A stretch of DNA of 37,359 bases, from positions 10,710-48,068 of the forward strand of contig JAJQCV010000131.1 of assembly GCA_021202525.1 (NCBI GenBank), written 5' to 3'. The DNA comes from Akkermansiaceae bacterium. GTDB lineage: Bacteria; Verrucomicrobiota; Verrucomicrobiia; Verrucomicrobiales; Akkermansiaceae. Below are positions 16,522 through 24,250 of this stretch, in pieces (position 1 is the stretch's first letter; every line of letters starts with the position of its first letter). Made by a program: the position numbers and the translations under genes. The notes under the pieces are model-generated. The model ran no database searches. It was not told where the DNA came from and was given only the letters and a program-made list of their open reading frames with translations.

Positions 16522-17499
16522 TTAATCCATCGGAATCCGGTAGGAAGGGAGTTTCTTGAATTCGTCGCTTTGCGGGCCCTTGTCCGTGGTGCCGTTGTTG
16601 GGGGCGGCGTAGGTGTCCAGCGTCATGGAGTCCGGATGGATGGTCAGGATGTAGTAGGCCGTGATGCCGGAACGGTACTGGAGGGTCTTGACCCGGGATT
16701 TTGTGGGCAACAGCAGTGGCAGAGGCAGCACCTTGTTCCCGGCGGGGGCACAGATGAGGGAAGTCAGCCTGTGCTTCCTGTCCGGGGAGGTGATCATGTA
16801 GAGGTCGTGGGCGTGCAGGTGCCCCGTGACGACAAAACGCACGCCGGTTTCCCGGAGGTTGCGGTAAAAGATATTCTGCTGTTCGGCGGCGCTGTCGTTG
16901 TAGCGGCCCCACAGGCATTCCCGGAATTGCATGGGCGTTTGCAGGGTCCGGTGGGTGAACACCAGGCAATGGCGGGGGACGGAGTTGGCCTTGCTCCTGT
17001 TTTTCTTGATCCATGCGCTGAAGTCCACAAGCTGGGCCGGGGTCAGGTCGATGTCCATGAAGTACAGGGAGGCATTCTTGTGGCGGATGCCGTAGTTGAG
17101 CTTTCTGGTCGCCAGTCCTTTGACTCCCTGTTTGCGGGTGGGCATGAAGAGTTCGCGGAATTGAACGGCGCGCTCGGGAATGGCTTCGTGGTTGCCGCGC
17201 AGGGCGTAGAAGGGAATGCCTTTTTCCTCCAACATTTTGTTGAGTTCCTTGCGTTTGGCAAGTCCCTTGACGGGCGCGCTTCCCTGAATGTCCGCCATGT
17301 CGCCCACCTGGATGACCATGTCCACCTGGTGCTTCAGGATTTCTCCGTAAAGGGTCTTGATGAAATTGACGGCCACGCCTTCGCTTCCTTCCATGCGCGG
17401 GGGCGCGTCGTGCGTATCTCCGATGATGGCGATTTTCCAGGGTTCTTCCGCCCACGCAATTTGAAGCAGAAAGATGAAGAACAGGGCAATGAATCTCAT
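16522..17499 (-). CDS. Exported calcineurin-like metallophosphoesterase
   Basis: A 325-residue protein with a cleavable signal peptide (hydrophobic 3-14, likely cut after AWA at 17) and a full set of metallophosphatase ligands: GDTHD (Asp28, His30), GDMAD (Asp67), RGNHE (Asn103, His104), FTHR (His183) and TGHLHAH (His227, His229). The enzyme should bind two metal ions and hydrolyse phosphomonoesters or diesters outside the cytoplasm; the substrate is unknown. The frame is open much further upstream, but the ATG at 17499 begins the signal peptide and has GGGGAAG just before it. The long upstream extension has no sensible composition. It follows the dehydrogenase gene on the same strand, but a strong terminator lies between them. 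Confidence 0.85.
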   Translation of the reverse strand: MRFIALFFIFLLQIAWAEEPWKIAIIGDTHDAPPRMEGSEGVAVNFIKTLYGEILKHQVDMVIQVGDMADIQGSAPVKGLAKRKELNKMLEEKGIPFYALRGNHEAIPERAVQFRELFMPTRKQGVKGLATRKLNYGIRHKNASLYFMDIDLTPAQLVDFSAWIKKNRSKANSVPRHCLVFTHRTLQTPMQFRECLWGRYNDSAAEQQNIFYRNLRETGVRFVVTGHLHAHDLYMITSPDRKHRLTSLICAPAGNKVLPLPLLLPTKSRVKTLQYRSGITAYYILTIHPDSMTLDTYAAPNNGTTDKGPQSDEFKKLPSYRIPMD

Positions 17500-17885
17500 G
17501 GCTTCCCCATTATTGACAGGGATGTTCCTGCAAGCCAGAAAAAAATCCTGGATGCACCCGGCGGGTTCCATTCCCGTTCCTTTTGGAAAAGGAGGCGGCA
17601 AATTCCGTTTTTTCCCCATCCGGCATGGGAAAAGGGAAGGTGTCCGCATCCGGATATCATCCTGTGGAACGCCCCGGCTATGGAGGGGCTGAAAAAAACA
17701 ATGGATTTTTGCGGTTCCTCTGCCTGCGCCAGTCGTCATATTGGGGCGCACGGTCCCCCGGAGCCGGGGCAGGCGCGGCGGGTTCCGGGAAAGGACGGGA
17801 ATCTTGGCCTCTTTCCCGGCTCGGAATGAAGGCTCCGGCAGCATTGCAAAGGCACGTTCACGAAAACAGTACGGAATGGGAAAGG
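17500..17885. other. Intergenic stretch between the metallophosphatase and dehydrogenase genes
   Basis: About 390 bases with no credible gene. Open frames here are extensions of the metallophosphatase frame. AATAAT about nine bases before the 17499 ATG (minus strand) could be a -10 element, but its -35 region is poor. I see no RNA gene or repeat. Confidence 0.5.
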
Positions 17886-17926
17886 GAATAAAAAGGACCG
17901 TTCCTGCCGTGGGGCGGAACGGTCCT
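17886..17926 (-). terminator. Rho-independent terminator of the dehydrogenase gene
   Basis: A perfect 11 bp stem, AGGACCGTTCC (17894-17904) with GGAACGGTCCT (17916-17926), and an 11-base loop. Read on the minus strand it is followed by TTTTTATT, so it ends transcripts of the gene whose stop is at 17959. Confidence 0.85.
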
Positions 17927-17958
17927 GAAAAGGGGAAAAAACCGGGAGACGGAGGGGG

Positions 17959-19182
17959 TTACTGGACTTGCAGGTTTTTCGCCTGTTCTTCCGTGAGTTC
18001 GATGCAGTGCCAGGGTAACCCGCGCTTGTTGAGCTCGTCCATGAACGGATCCGGGTCGTTCTGCTCCATGTTGAAGACTCCGGCACCGGACCATTTGCCC
18101 GTGAGGATCATTTCCGCGCCGATCATGGCGGGAACTCCCGTGGTGTAGGAGATGGCCTGGGAGCCTACTTCCTCAAAGCATTTTTCGTGGTCGCAAATGT
18201 TGTAGATGTACACGGCCTTGAATTTGCCGCCCTTGATGCCGGTGATGACGTTGCCGATGCAGGTTTTCCCCTTGGTCGTTTTGCCAAGGTCTCCGGGGTC
18301 CGGCAGCACGGCTTTCAGGAATTGCAGCGGAATGATTTCCACGCCGTTGTACGTGACCGGGTCAATGCGGGTCATGCCTACGTTCTGCAGCACTTCCAGG
18401 TGCTTGAGGTAGTTCGGGGAGAAGGACATCCAGAATTGAGCCCGGCGGATGGTCGGGATGTGCTTGACCAGGCTTTCCATTTCTTCATGGTACATGCGGT
18501 AGATTTCATAGGTGCCCACTTCCTGCGGGCAGTTGAAGCTCTGGTGCATGCTCATGGCGGGCGTTTCCCTGAAGGCTCCGTTTTCCCAGTGGCGGCAGGG
18601 GGCCGTCACCTCGCGGATGTTGATTTCCGGGTTGAAATTGGTAGCGAAGGCCTTGCCATGGTCGCCGCCGTTGACGTCGATGATGTCCAGCGTGTGGATT
18701 TCATCAAAATGGTGCTTGAGCGCCCAGGCTGTGAAGACGTTGGTCACGCCCGGATCAAATCCGGAGCCGAGCAGGGCGAAGAGCCCGGCCTTGCGGAATT
18801 TGTCCTGATAGGCCCACTGCCAGGAGTATTCGAACTTGGCTACGTCCCGGGGCTCGTAATTGGCGGTGTCCAGATAGTTGACACCCGTTTCCAGGCAGGC
18901 GTCCATCAGCGCCAGGTCCTGGTAGGGGAGCGCCACGTTGATGAGCAGTTGCGGTTTTACCTCGCGGATCAGGGCCGCGGTAGCGTCCACGTCGTCGGCA
19001 TTCACGGCATGCGTGGTGATGCTGATGCCCGTTCTGGCGCGCACATCTTCCGCAATGGCGTCGCATTTGCTTTTCGTACGGGATGCCAGGTGAATGTTTT
19101 GAAAGATGTCCGGCAGTTGCGCGCATTTATTGGCTACCACATGGCCTACGCCGCCTGCTCCGATGATTAAAACCGTATTCAT
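17959..19182 (-). CDS. Saccharopine dehydrogenase-family protein, probable carboxynorspermidine dehydrogenase
   Basis: A 407-residue cytoplasmic oxidoreductase. The N-terminal Rossmann motif is GAGGVG (8-13), followed by family text such as NKCAQLPDIF, LASRTKSKCDAI, LGSGFDPGVTNVF and INVALPYQDL. The last two are typical of the Lys1-like/carboxynorspermidine dehydrogenase group. That enzyme reductively condenses aspartate semialdehyde with putrescine or diaminopropane on the alternative spermidine route; its partner decarboxylase (nspC) is not in this window. A lysine-pathway saccharopine dehydrogenase is the alternative reading. The ATG at 19182 starts directly at the Rossmann strand and has a well-placed promoter; the frame extends 22 codons upstream without support. 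Confidence 0.82.
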   Translation of the reverse strand: MNTVLIIGAGGVGHVVANKCAQLPDIFQNIHLASRTKSKCDAIAEDVRARTGISITTHAVNADDVDATAALIREVKPQLLINVALPYQDLALMDACLETGVNYLDTANYEPRDVAKFEYSWQWAYQDKFRKAGLFALLGSGFDPGVTNVFTAWALKHHFDEIHTLDIIDVNGGDHGKAFATNFNPEINIREVTAPCRHWENGAFRETPAMSMHQSFNCPQEVGTYEIYRMYHEEMESLVKHIPTIRRAQFWMSFSPNYLKHLEVLQNVGMTRIDPVTYNGVEIIPLQFLKAVLPDPGDLGKTTKGKTCIGNVITGIKGGKFKAVYIYNICDHEKCFEEVGSQAISYTTGVPAMIGAEMILTGKWSGAGVFNMEQNDPDPFMDELNKRGLPWHCIELTEEQAKNLQVQ

Positions 19183-19193
19183 AACAGGTCCAG

Positions 19194-19222
19194 TACATAA
19201 GGGAAAAGAGGCCGGAAGGCAA
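19194..19222 (-). promoter_or_regulatory. Predicted promoter of the dehydrogenase gene
   Basis: On the minus strand TTGCCT (19222-19217) and TATGTA (19199-19194) with a 17 bp spacer. The -10 box ends 11 bases before the ATG at 19182, giving a predicted leader of only about five bases. Confidence 0.5.
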
Positions 19223-19354
19223 TCCCGGAATTGGTGCAATAGTGTCACTCCTCCCCTGTTGCCGGGTGAGCCGGTTCTTCCGGAAGCCGTCTTTCATCTT
19301 GCAATGGGGGGATGTGGCATTTTGGATATTTCCCAAAAATGATTGGGATGGAGA

Positions 19355-19383
19355 TTGACAGCCGGCAAGTGCCGTCTTAGTGT
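19355..19383 (+). promoter_or_regulatory. Predicted promoter of thioredoxin-like gene A
   Basis: TTGACA (19355-19360, a perfect -35) and TAGTGT (19378-19383) with a 17 bp spacer. The -10 box ends 12 bases before the ATG at 19396, so the leader should be about five bases. The same arrangement is found before copy B. Confidence 0.6.
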
Positions 19384-19395
19384 GACATCCTGGTC

Positions 19396-20361
19396 ATGAT
19401 CAGACAAATTCTGCCGATAATTGCCGCCGCCTGCATCGCGCCCTGCCTTGCCACGGAGGGGTGGCTGACCGATATGGACGCCGCCAAAAAGGAAGCTGCC
19501 GAACAGAAAAAGGACCTGATGATCGAGTTCACCGGCTCCGACTGGTGCGCTCCCTGCATGCAGCTCCGCGCCAATGTGCTCACCAAGCCGGATTTCCAGC
19601 AGGAGGCCCGGAAAAACTTCGTGCTGCTGGAGCTGGATTATCCGCGCAGGAAGGAACAGTCCGCTGAAATGAAGGCGGCCAACCGGAAGCTTGCCGAACA
19701 GTACGGCGTGACGGGTTTCCCGACCGTGGTGTTTGCGGATGCGTCCGGCAAGCCCTTCGGCGGTTTTGTGGGCGGAAGGCCCCGGGAAGACGTGATGAAA
19801 GCCATGCAGGACGCCCTGAAGAACAAGGAAGCCCTCCAGGCGGCGGAAGCCGACGTTGCGAAGGCTTCCACGAAGGAAGACAGGGCTGTGGCCCTGATGG
19901 AGGTGTTCAAACTGGCTCCCAAGGGTTATGTGGACAATTTCTATGGTGACGTGAAGAAGGAAATCAGGAAGCTGGACAAGGATGACAAGTCCGGTCTGAA
20001 GGCTGCGGACATCCGTGCCGCCCGGCTCCAGAAGGAACGGAAGGACGTGCAGGATTACCTGGCCGGCAAGATGACGGCCAAGACCACGCCCGCCGAGGCT
20101 CTCCAAGCGGTCAGGGCTTATCCCGACCGTGACAAGCTTCTTCCGGAACCTCGGCAGGATTTAATGATGGCGGAGTTCCGCGCCTACCTGAGTTCCACCG
20201 GTGACGTGGACGGCGCCGTATTGATATTGGACAAGATTGTGGAGCTGGCTCCCGATACGGAAACCGGACGGTACGCTTCTCTCTTCAAAATCGGAATCCT
20301 TGCCAACAAGGCCCGTGTCAAGGCCCGGGTTGACGCGGCCAGGAAGGAACAGGCCAAATAA
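19396..20361 (+). CDS. Exported thioredoxin-like protein, copy A
   Basis: A 321-residue protein with a signal peptide (about 1-19), then a thioredoxin fold (about 21-140) with the redox motif WCAPC (Cys51, Cys54) and the cis-proline in GFPTVVF (Pro109). The C-terminal half (about 150-321) is charged and helical, with a TPR-like look (LLPEPRQDLMMAEFRAYL, then GDVDGAVLILDKIVEL). Such thioredoxins act in the periplasm on disulfides; the TPR-like tail may choose partners. The real substrate is unknown. It forms a tandem pair with an equally long paralogue at 20724. It is divergent from the dehydrogenase gene and ends at its own terminator. Confidence 0.85.
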   Translation: MIRQILPIIAAACIAPCLATEGWLTDMDAAKKEAAEQKKDLMIEFTGSDWCAPCMQLRANVLTKPDFQQEARKNFVLLELDYPRRKEQSAEMKAANRKLAEQYGVTGFPTVVFADASGKPFGGFVGGRPREDVMKAMQDALKNKEALQAAEADVAKASTKEDRAVALMEVFKLAPKGYVDNFYGDVKKEIRKLDKDDKSGLKAADIRAARLQKERKDVQDYLAGKMTAKTTPAEALQAVRAYPDRDKLLPEPRQDLMMAEFRAYLSSTGDVDGAVLILDKIVELAPDTETGRYASLFKIGILANKARVKARVDAARKEQAK

Positions 20362-20400
20362 TGGGTTTCTTTTTCCGCTCCGGAAGACTGCCTCGCAATG

Positions 20401-20421
20401 CCCGCGCTGCTGCGGGTTTTT
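20401..20421 (+). terminator. Terminator after thioredoxin-like gene A
   Basis: CCCGC (20401-20405) pairs with GCGGG (20412-20416) across a six-base loop, followed by TTTTT. The stem is short, but the position 40 bases after the stop and the similarity to the stronger hairpin after copy B support it. Confidence 0.6.
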
Positions 20422-20646
20422 GCTGTGGGGTGCGGTGTGGCATGCCTCCCGATTCTTTCTTGCGGAAAATGAGGGAAATAGCCTGTGGATGGGGCCTGCA
20501 TTGTCCTGAAAATAGGAGATACGCCGGAAAGGTATGGCATGGATTGCCGCGGAGGCTGTTCTGGAGGGCTGTTCTGAAGAAAAGGGAAGGATGGCGTTTG
20601 ATGGCCGTATTTGGTCCGTCTGTCATTTTAACCGGATATGATGCGC
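20422..20646. other. Spacer between the two duplicated thioredoxin units
   Basis: These 225 bases lie between the copy A terminator and the copy B promoter region. I see no gene, hairpin or repeat in them. They are not shared with the sequence before copy A. Confidence 0.5.
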
Positions 20647-20683
20647 CATTTTGGATGTTTTCTAAAAATGATTGAACGGGAGG

Positions 20684-20712
20684 TTGACGGCGCGTGTCCG
20701 AACCTTCAATAT
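20684..20712 (+). promoter_or_regulatory. Predicted promoter of thioredoxin-like gene B
   Basis: TTGACG (20684-20689) and CAATAT (20707-20712) with a 17 bp spacer, 11 bases before the ATG at 20724. It matches the copy A promoter in place and spacing, although the -10 sequence has diverged; the leader would again be about five bases. Confidence 0.55.
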
Positions 20713-20723
20713 TAATTGTAGCT

Positions 20724-21689
20724 ATGATTAGACAAATTCTGCCAATAGTTGTTGCCGCCTGCATCGCACCCTGCTTTGCCGCGGAAGGGTGGCTGACCAA
20801 TATGGACGCCGCCAAGAAGGAAGCTGCCGAACAGAAAAAGGACCTGATGATTGAGTTCACCGGCTCCGACTGGTGCCCGCCCTGCATGCAGCTCCGCGCC
20901 AATGTGTTCAGCAAACCGGATTTCCAGAAGGAAGCCCAGAAGAACTTTGTGCTGCTGGAACTGGATTACCCGCGCAGCAAGGAACAGTCCGCTGAAGTGA
21001 AGGCGGCCAACCAGAAGCTTGCCGAACAGTACGGCGTGACGGGTTTCCCGACCGTGGTATTTGCGGATGCGTCCGGCAAGCCCTTCGGCGGCTTTGTGGG
21101 CGGAAGGCCCAGGGAAGACGTGATGAAAGCCATGCAGGACGCCCTGAAGAACAAGGAAGCCCTCCAGGCGGCGGAAGCCAACGTTGCGAAGGCTTCCACG
21201 GATGAAGCCAAGGTCGCTGCGCTGATGGAAGTGCTCAAGCTGGCTCCCAGGGATTATGTGGACAATTTCTACGGTGACGTGAAAGCGGAAATCAAGAGGC
21301 TGGACAAGGACGACAAGTCCGGTCTGAAGGCTGCGGACGCCCACGCCGACCAGCTCAAGAAGGAACAGAAGGACGTGCAGGATTACCTGGCCGGCAAGAT
21401 GACGGCCAATACCACGCCCGCCGAAGCCCTTCAGGTGGTCAAGGCCTATCCCGACCGCGACAAGCTTCTTCCGGAAACCCAGCAGGAATTGCTGATGATG
21501 GAATTCGGCACTTTCCTGAATTCCACCGGTGACGTGGACGGCGCCGTGCTGATTCTGGACAAGGTCGCGGAATTGAAGCCGGGTACGGAAGCGGGCCAGC
21601 AGGCTCCCCGCATCAAGGCCGGAATCCTTGCCAACAAGGACCGGATCAAGGCCCAGATTGAAGCTGCCAAAAAGGCTCAGAACAAGTAA
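20724..21689 (+). CDS. Exported thioredoxin-like protein, copy B
   Basis: A 321-residue paralogue of copy A, the same length with no gaps by eye. It has a signal peptide (about 1-19), the redox motif WCPPC (Cys51, Cys54), cis-proline Pro109 and the same helical C-terminal half. Over the first 159 residues I count 14 substitutions, one of them inside the CxxC (Ala52 to Pro). The C-terminal half is more diverged. Because the residues between the two cysteines tune redox potential in thioredoxins, the copies may differ in reducing power (inference). A GTG ten codons earlier is open, but the ATG at 20724 matches copy A and the promoter. Confidence 0.85.
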   Translation: MIRQILPIVVAACIAPCFAAEGWLTNMDAAKKEAAEQKKDLMIEFTGSDWCPPCMQLRANVFSKPDFQKEAQKNFVLLELDYPRSKEQSAEVKAANQKLAEQYGVTGFPTVVFADASGKPFGGFVGGRPREDVMKAMQDALKNKEALQAAEANVAKASTDEAKVAALMEVLKLAPRDYVDNFYGDVKAEIKRLDKDDKSGLKAADAHADQLKKEQKDVQDYLAGKMTANTTPAEALQVVKAYPDRDKLLPETQQELLMMEFGTFLNSTGDVDGAVLILDKVAELKPGTEAGQQAPRIKAGILANKDRIKAQIEAAKKAQNK

Positions 21690-21726
21690 GCTGACACTGC
21701 TTTTTCCCTCCTGATACGGAGGACTG

Positions 21727-21762
21727 CCCCGCAACGGCCCGCATGGACGTTGCGGGGTTTTT
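21727..21762 (+). terminator. Rho-independent terminator after thioredoxin-like gene B
   Basis: CCCCGCAACG (21727-21736) pairs perfectly with CGTTGCGGGG (21748-21757) across an 11-base loop, followed by TTTTT. Confidence 0.85.
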
Positions 21763-21901
21763 CATACCTGCGGAAGCCGCTTGCGGGAACAAGGCGGAAG
21801 AAGCCGGTCATGTTGCGGGAATATTGCCCCTTCCGTTCCTTTGACCTTCCCCGGCAGGAGCAAAAAGCGGGACAAAGGGCGCCCCTATGAGTCTCCGGGT
21901 A

Positions 21902-21939
21902 GAATAAAAGCCGGCCCCGGATGATACCGGGACCGGCTT
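21902..21939 (-). terminator. Rho-independent terminator of the fucosidase gene
   Basis: AAGCCGGCCCCGG (21908-21920) pairs with CCGGGACCGGCTT (21927-21939) with one mismatch and a six-base loop. On the minus strand the stem is followed by TTATTC, giving a T-rich TTTTATT end. It lies 35 bases after the stop codon at 21974. Confidence 0.8.
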
Positions 21940-21973
21940 GCTGCCTTGTCTGTTTTCTGATGAAAAAGAGCGG

Positions 21974-24106
21974 TTATTGAAGCTTGATGACGGTATCCCA
22001 CTTGTCCCAGGCCATGCCTGCGGGGAGCGTGATTTTGTACTGGCCGCCTTCCTTCTCCAGCCTGGCTTCCTTTCCGTTGAACGTACCGTCCACGATTACG
22101 GTTGCCCTGGTGAATTTGTCGCCGGTGTCCTTGATGAACAGGGGTTCGGAACCTTTCAATTCTTTTCCTTTCTTCGCAATCAGGGGGCTGACGTGGAGGT
22201 AAACGGTTTTTTTGCCGTTGCGGTTCGTTTTGTAGCAGCTTCCGCCCCAGGGCATATCCTTGTAGGGGCCGCCGCGCGTGCCGTAGATAGCCTCACGGTA
22301 GGGGGCGATCCACTTGCCCATGGCCAGGAAGGTATTGGCCTGTTCGGGGACGAAGGTGCCCAGCGGCGTCGGCCCGATGTTGTAGAGCAGGTTTCCGTCC
22401 TTGACTGTGTTGTTGATCAGGAATTTGATGGATTCTTCCACGGGCTTGACTTTGGCCTTGGAGGTGTAGGACCAGTTGCCCGTCCAGCGGGTGCGGGGAA
22501 TGTCAGCCACGGTCATGCAGCTTTCCCACGGAGTTTTGTCGTTAAACGGCCCCAGCTTGCATTCCGGAGTCAGGAAATCGCCTTTCAGGTCCTCCGCCAG
22601 GGGGCCCTTGCTGCCGCCCCTGGTGCCGTTCATGCGGTTGTTGATCAGAATGTCGGGCTGGTATTGCTTGATGCGGCGGATCATGGTGCGGGGGTCCCAC
22701 TGGTTGAGGGAGCTGCTGCCCAGGCTGTCGAACCAGATGATGTCCACCTGCCCGTAGCGGGTGAGCAGTTCGCTGATTTGGCCGAAGTAATATTCCAGAT
22801 AGCGGTAGTGCTGGTTGGTCAGGTAATAGGGATTGTACCAGTCCCGTCCGGAGTAGTAGAAGCCCAGTTTAAGCCCGGCCGCGTGCACCGCCTCCGCAAA
22901 CTGGCCCACAATGTCCTTGCCGTAGGGGGTATTGGCGATAGTGAACGTATCGTAGGCGGAGGGGAAGTTGCTGAAACTGTCGTGGTGCTTGCTCGTCAGC
23001 ACGGCATATTTCATGCCGCTTTTCCTGGCGACGGACATCCATTTTTTGGGGTCGTACTGTTTGGGATTGAAACGGCGGTAGGTGGAATCGTATTCGAAAT
23101 CCATGACGTTTTTCTTGCCGCTGTTGCTGTCAAAGGGGCGGGCGGCGTTGCGTTCCCAGCTGATTTCCCGTTCCAGCAGGGAGGAAGGGTTCCAGTGGAT
23201 GAACATGCCGAATTTGGCGTCGCGGAACCACTGGAGCTGTTCGTCACTGGCCTTGAAGTCGAAGAGCCGGTTAATGGCTTCATTGACCAGGTCGCGGTCC
23301 CTGACCGGGGAGAAGATGTCCTTTTCCGGAGTGAAGACCACCAGGCCCTCGGCCATGGGCTGGAGCCGGAAATTGGGCACGGGGGCTTTTTCCTTGTCCC
23401 CCAGCCAAAGATTGAGCTTCAGCGCCCTGGCTGCGTTGCCTATTTCGTAGGCTTTCTGGCCTCCCGCTTCCTCCATGATTTCGTCCGGCAGTTCCTTCTT
23501 GAAAACGGCTTGAACAAAGGGCTGGTTTACATAGATTTTCCCGTTTTCCCGGAAGGGCCGGATATCTTCCGGGAGGGGCACCCGTTCGTTGTTGACCATG
23601 GCGTAGGGAGAACCATGGAGCTGGCCGGTTTCCACGGTAAAATAGACGGCATCCCTGAGTTTTTCCGACAGTTCTTTCTGAAGGGCATCCACGTTTTCTT
23701 GGTAGGTGTGGGCGGGATCGAAGCGGTTATTGATGCTTTCCGCCTGCTTTTCCGTGATCACCGGGCCTATCCACGGACTGGCAATGGCGTCTTTCGTGCC
23801 GCTGCCCACGATGATGCGGAAGTACTGGCCCGCGTCCTTCTCCGTCAGCGTGTAGGATTCCTTGTCCTTTCCCTGCTGGACAAGAATGGGTTTGCCGTTT
23901 CTTGAGTCGCTTTTTTCCCAGCGGATGACGGGGCTGGCAGGTTCGTCGTCCGGAGTGCTGTAGCGGCTTTCCAGCGTGGTTCCCGTTATTTCTTCCCCAT
24001 CGATCCAGGCCCTGAGCCAGGGAGCCGTGTCCGCCGCCGCTGCCGCCATGGAGGCGCCTGCAAACAGGGCCAGGAGGCAAAACAGATGATGTTTGAATTT
24101 AAACAT
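21974..24106 (-). CDS. Secreted GH29 alpha-L-fucosidase with N-terminal accessory domains
   Basis: A 710-residue exported enzyme. A signal peptide (about 1-25) is followed by an Ig-like region (about 28-118, SYTLTEKDAGQYFRIIVGSG), a domain resembling copper-amine-oxidase-N-like modules (about 165-235, VNNERVPLPEDIRPF...NGKIYVN), then the GH29 barrel from about 287. Catalytic signatures are KFGMFIHWN (298-306), TSKHHDSFS (371-379) and the nucleophile Asp460 in IIWFDSLG. It should remove terminal fucose from mucin-type or blood-group glycans. The acid/base Glu cannot be fixed without alignment. The ATG at 24106 starts a good signal peptide and has a TACCAT -10-like box six bases upstream; an ATG at 24127 is possible. 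The gene is divergent from the opp operon. Confidence 0.9.
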   Translation of the reverse strand: MFKFKHHLFCLLALFAGASMAAAAADTAPWLRAWIDGEEITGTTLESRYSTPDDEPASPVIRWEKSDSRNGKPILVQQGKDKESYTLTEKDAGQYFRIIVGSGTKDAIASPWIGPVITEKQAESINNRFDPAHTYQENVDALQKELSEKLRDAVYFTVETGQLHGSPYAMVNNERVPLPEDIRPFRENGKIYVNQPFVQAVFKKELPDEIMEEAGGQKAYEIGNAARALKLNLWLGDKEKAPVPNFRLQPMAEGLVVFTPEKDIFSPVRDRDLVNEAINRLFDFKASDEQLQWFRDAKFGMFIHWNPSSLLEREISWERNAARPFDSNSGKKNVMDFEYDSTYRRFNPKQYDPKKWMSVARKSGMKYAVLTSKHHDSFSNFPSAYDTFTIANTPYGKDIVGQFAEAVHAAGLKLGFYYSGRDWYNPYYLTNQHYRYLEYYFGQISELLTRYGQVDIIWFDSLGSSSLNQWDPRTMIRRIKQYQPDILINNRMNGTRGGSKGPLAEDLKGDFLTPECKLGPFNDKTPWESCMTVADIPRTRWTGNWSYTSKAKVKPVEESIKFLINNTVKDGNLLYNIGPTPLGTFVPEQANTFLAMGKWIAPYREAIYGTRGGPYKDMPWGGSCYKTNRNGKKTVYLHVSPLIAKKGKELKGSEPLFIKDTGDKFTRATVIVDGTFNGKEARLEKEGGQYKITLPAGMAWDKWDTVIKLQ

Positions 24107-24215
24107 GGGAAAATGGTAGGGAAGCATTCGGGGGAAAGCCAGTTTGGAGTGCAGGCGACCAGGAAAAGACCAGAATCACGGCGGTCCGCAAAGTGAATTT
24201 CTTTCAGGTGAAATC

Positions 24216-24244
24216 TTGCGCGGAAAGCGGAAACCTGACAGAAT
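24216..24244 (+). promoter_or_regulatory. Predicted promoter of the opp operon
   Basis: TTGCGC (24216-24221) and CAGAAT (24239-24244) with a 17 bp spacer. The -10 box ends six bases before the ATG at 24251, so the transcript would begin at the start codon itself. Confidence 0.42.
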
Positions 24245-24250
24245 CCGGCC

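Larger units (their letters stand above)
19318..20421 (+). repeat. Tandem duplication, copy A (promoter, gene and terminator)
   Basis: The stretch from CATTTTGGAT before the promoter through the terminator hairpin is repeated as copy B at 20647-21762. Similarity covers the -35 region (AAAAATGATTG then TTGAC), the whole coding sequence and the GAAGACTGCC...GCGGG terminator. The copies are about 1.1 kb each and head to tail. The intervening 225 bases (20422-20646) have no counterpart. Confidence 0.85.
20647..21762 (+). repeat. Tandem duplication, copy B (promoter, gene and terminator)
   Basis: Head-to-tail partner of copy A at 19318-20421. The promoter, coding sequence and terminator all correspond. 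The best conserved part is a 162-base block (21018-21179 against 19690-19851) with only three differences by eye, all silent. Confidence 0.85.

Noticed and set aside
16339..17829. A 496-codon plus-strand open frame opposite the metallophosphatase
   Set aside because: It is the antisense of a gene with a complete set of phosphatase metal ligands and a signal peptide; the plus-strand product has no recognisable features.
21938..23905. A 655-codon plus-strand open frame opposite the fucosidase
   Set aside because: It mirrors the GH29 gene, which has clear catalytic signatures; long antisense frames are common at this GC content.
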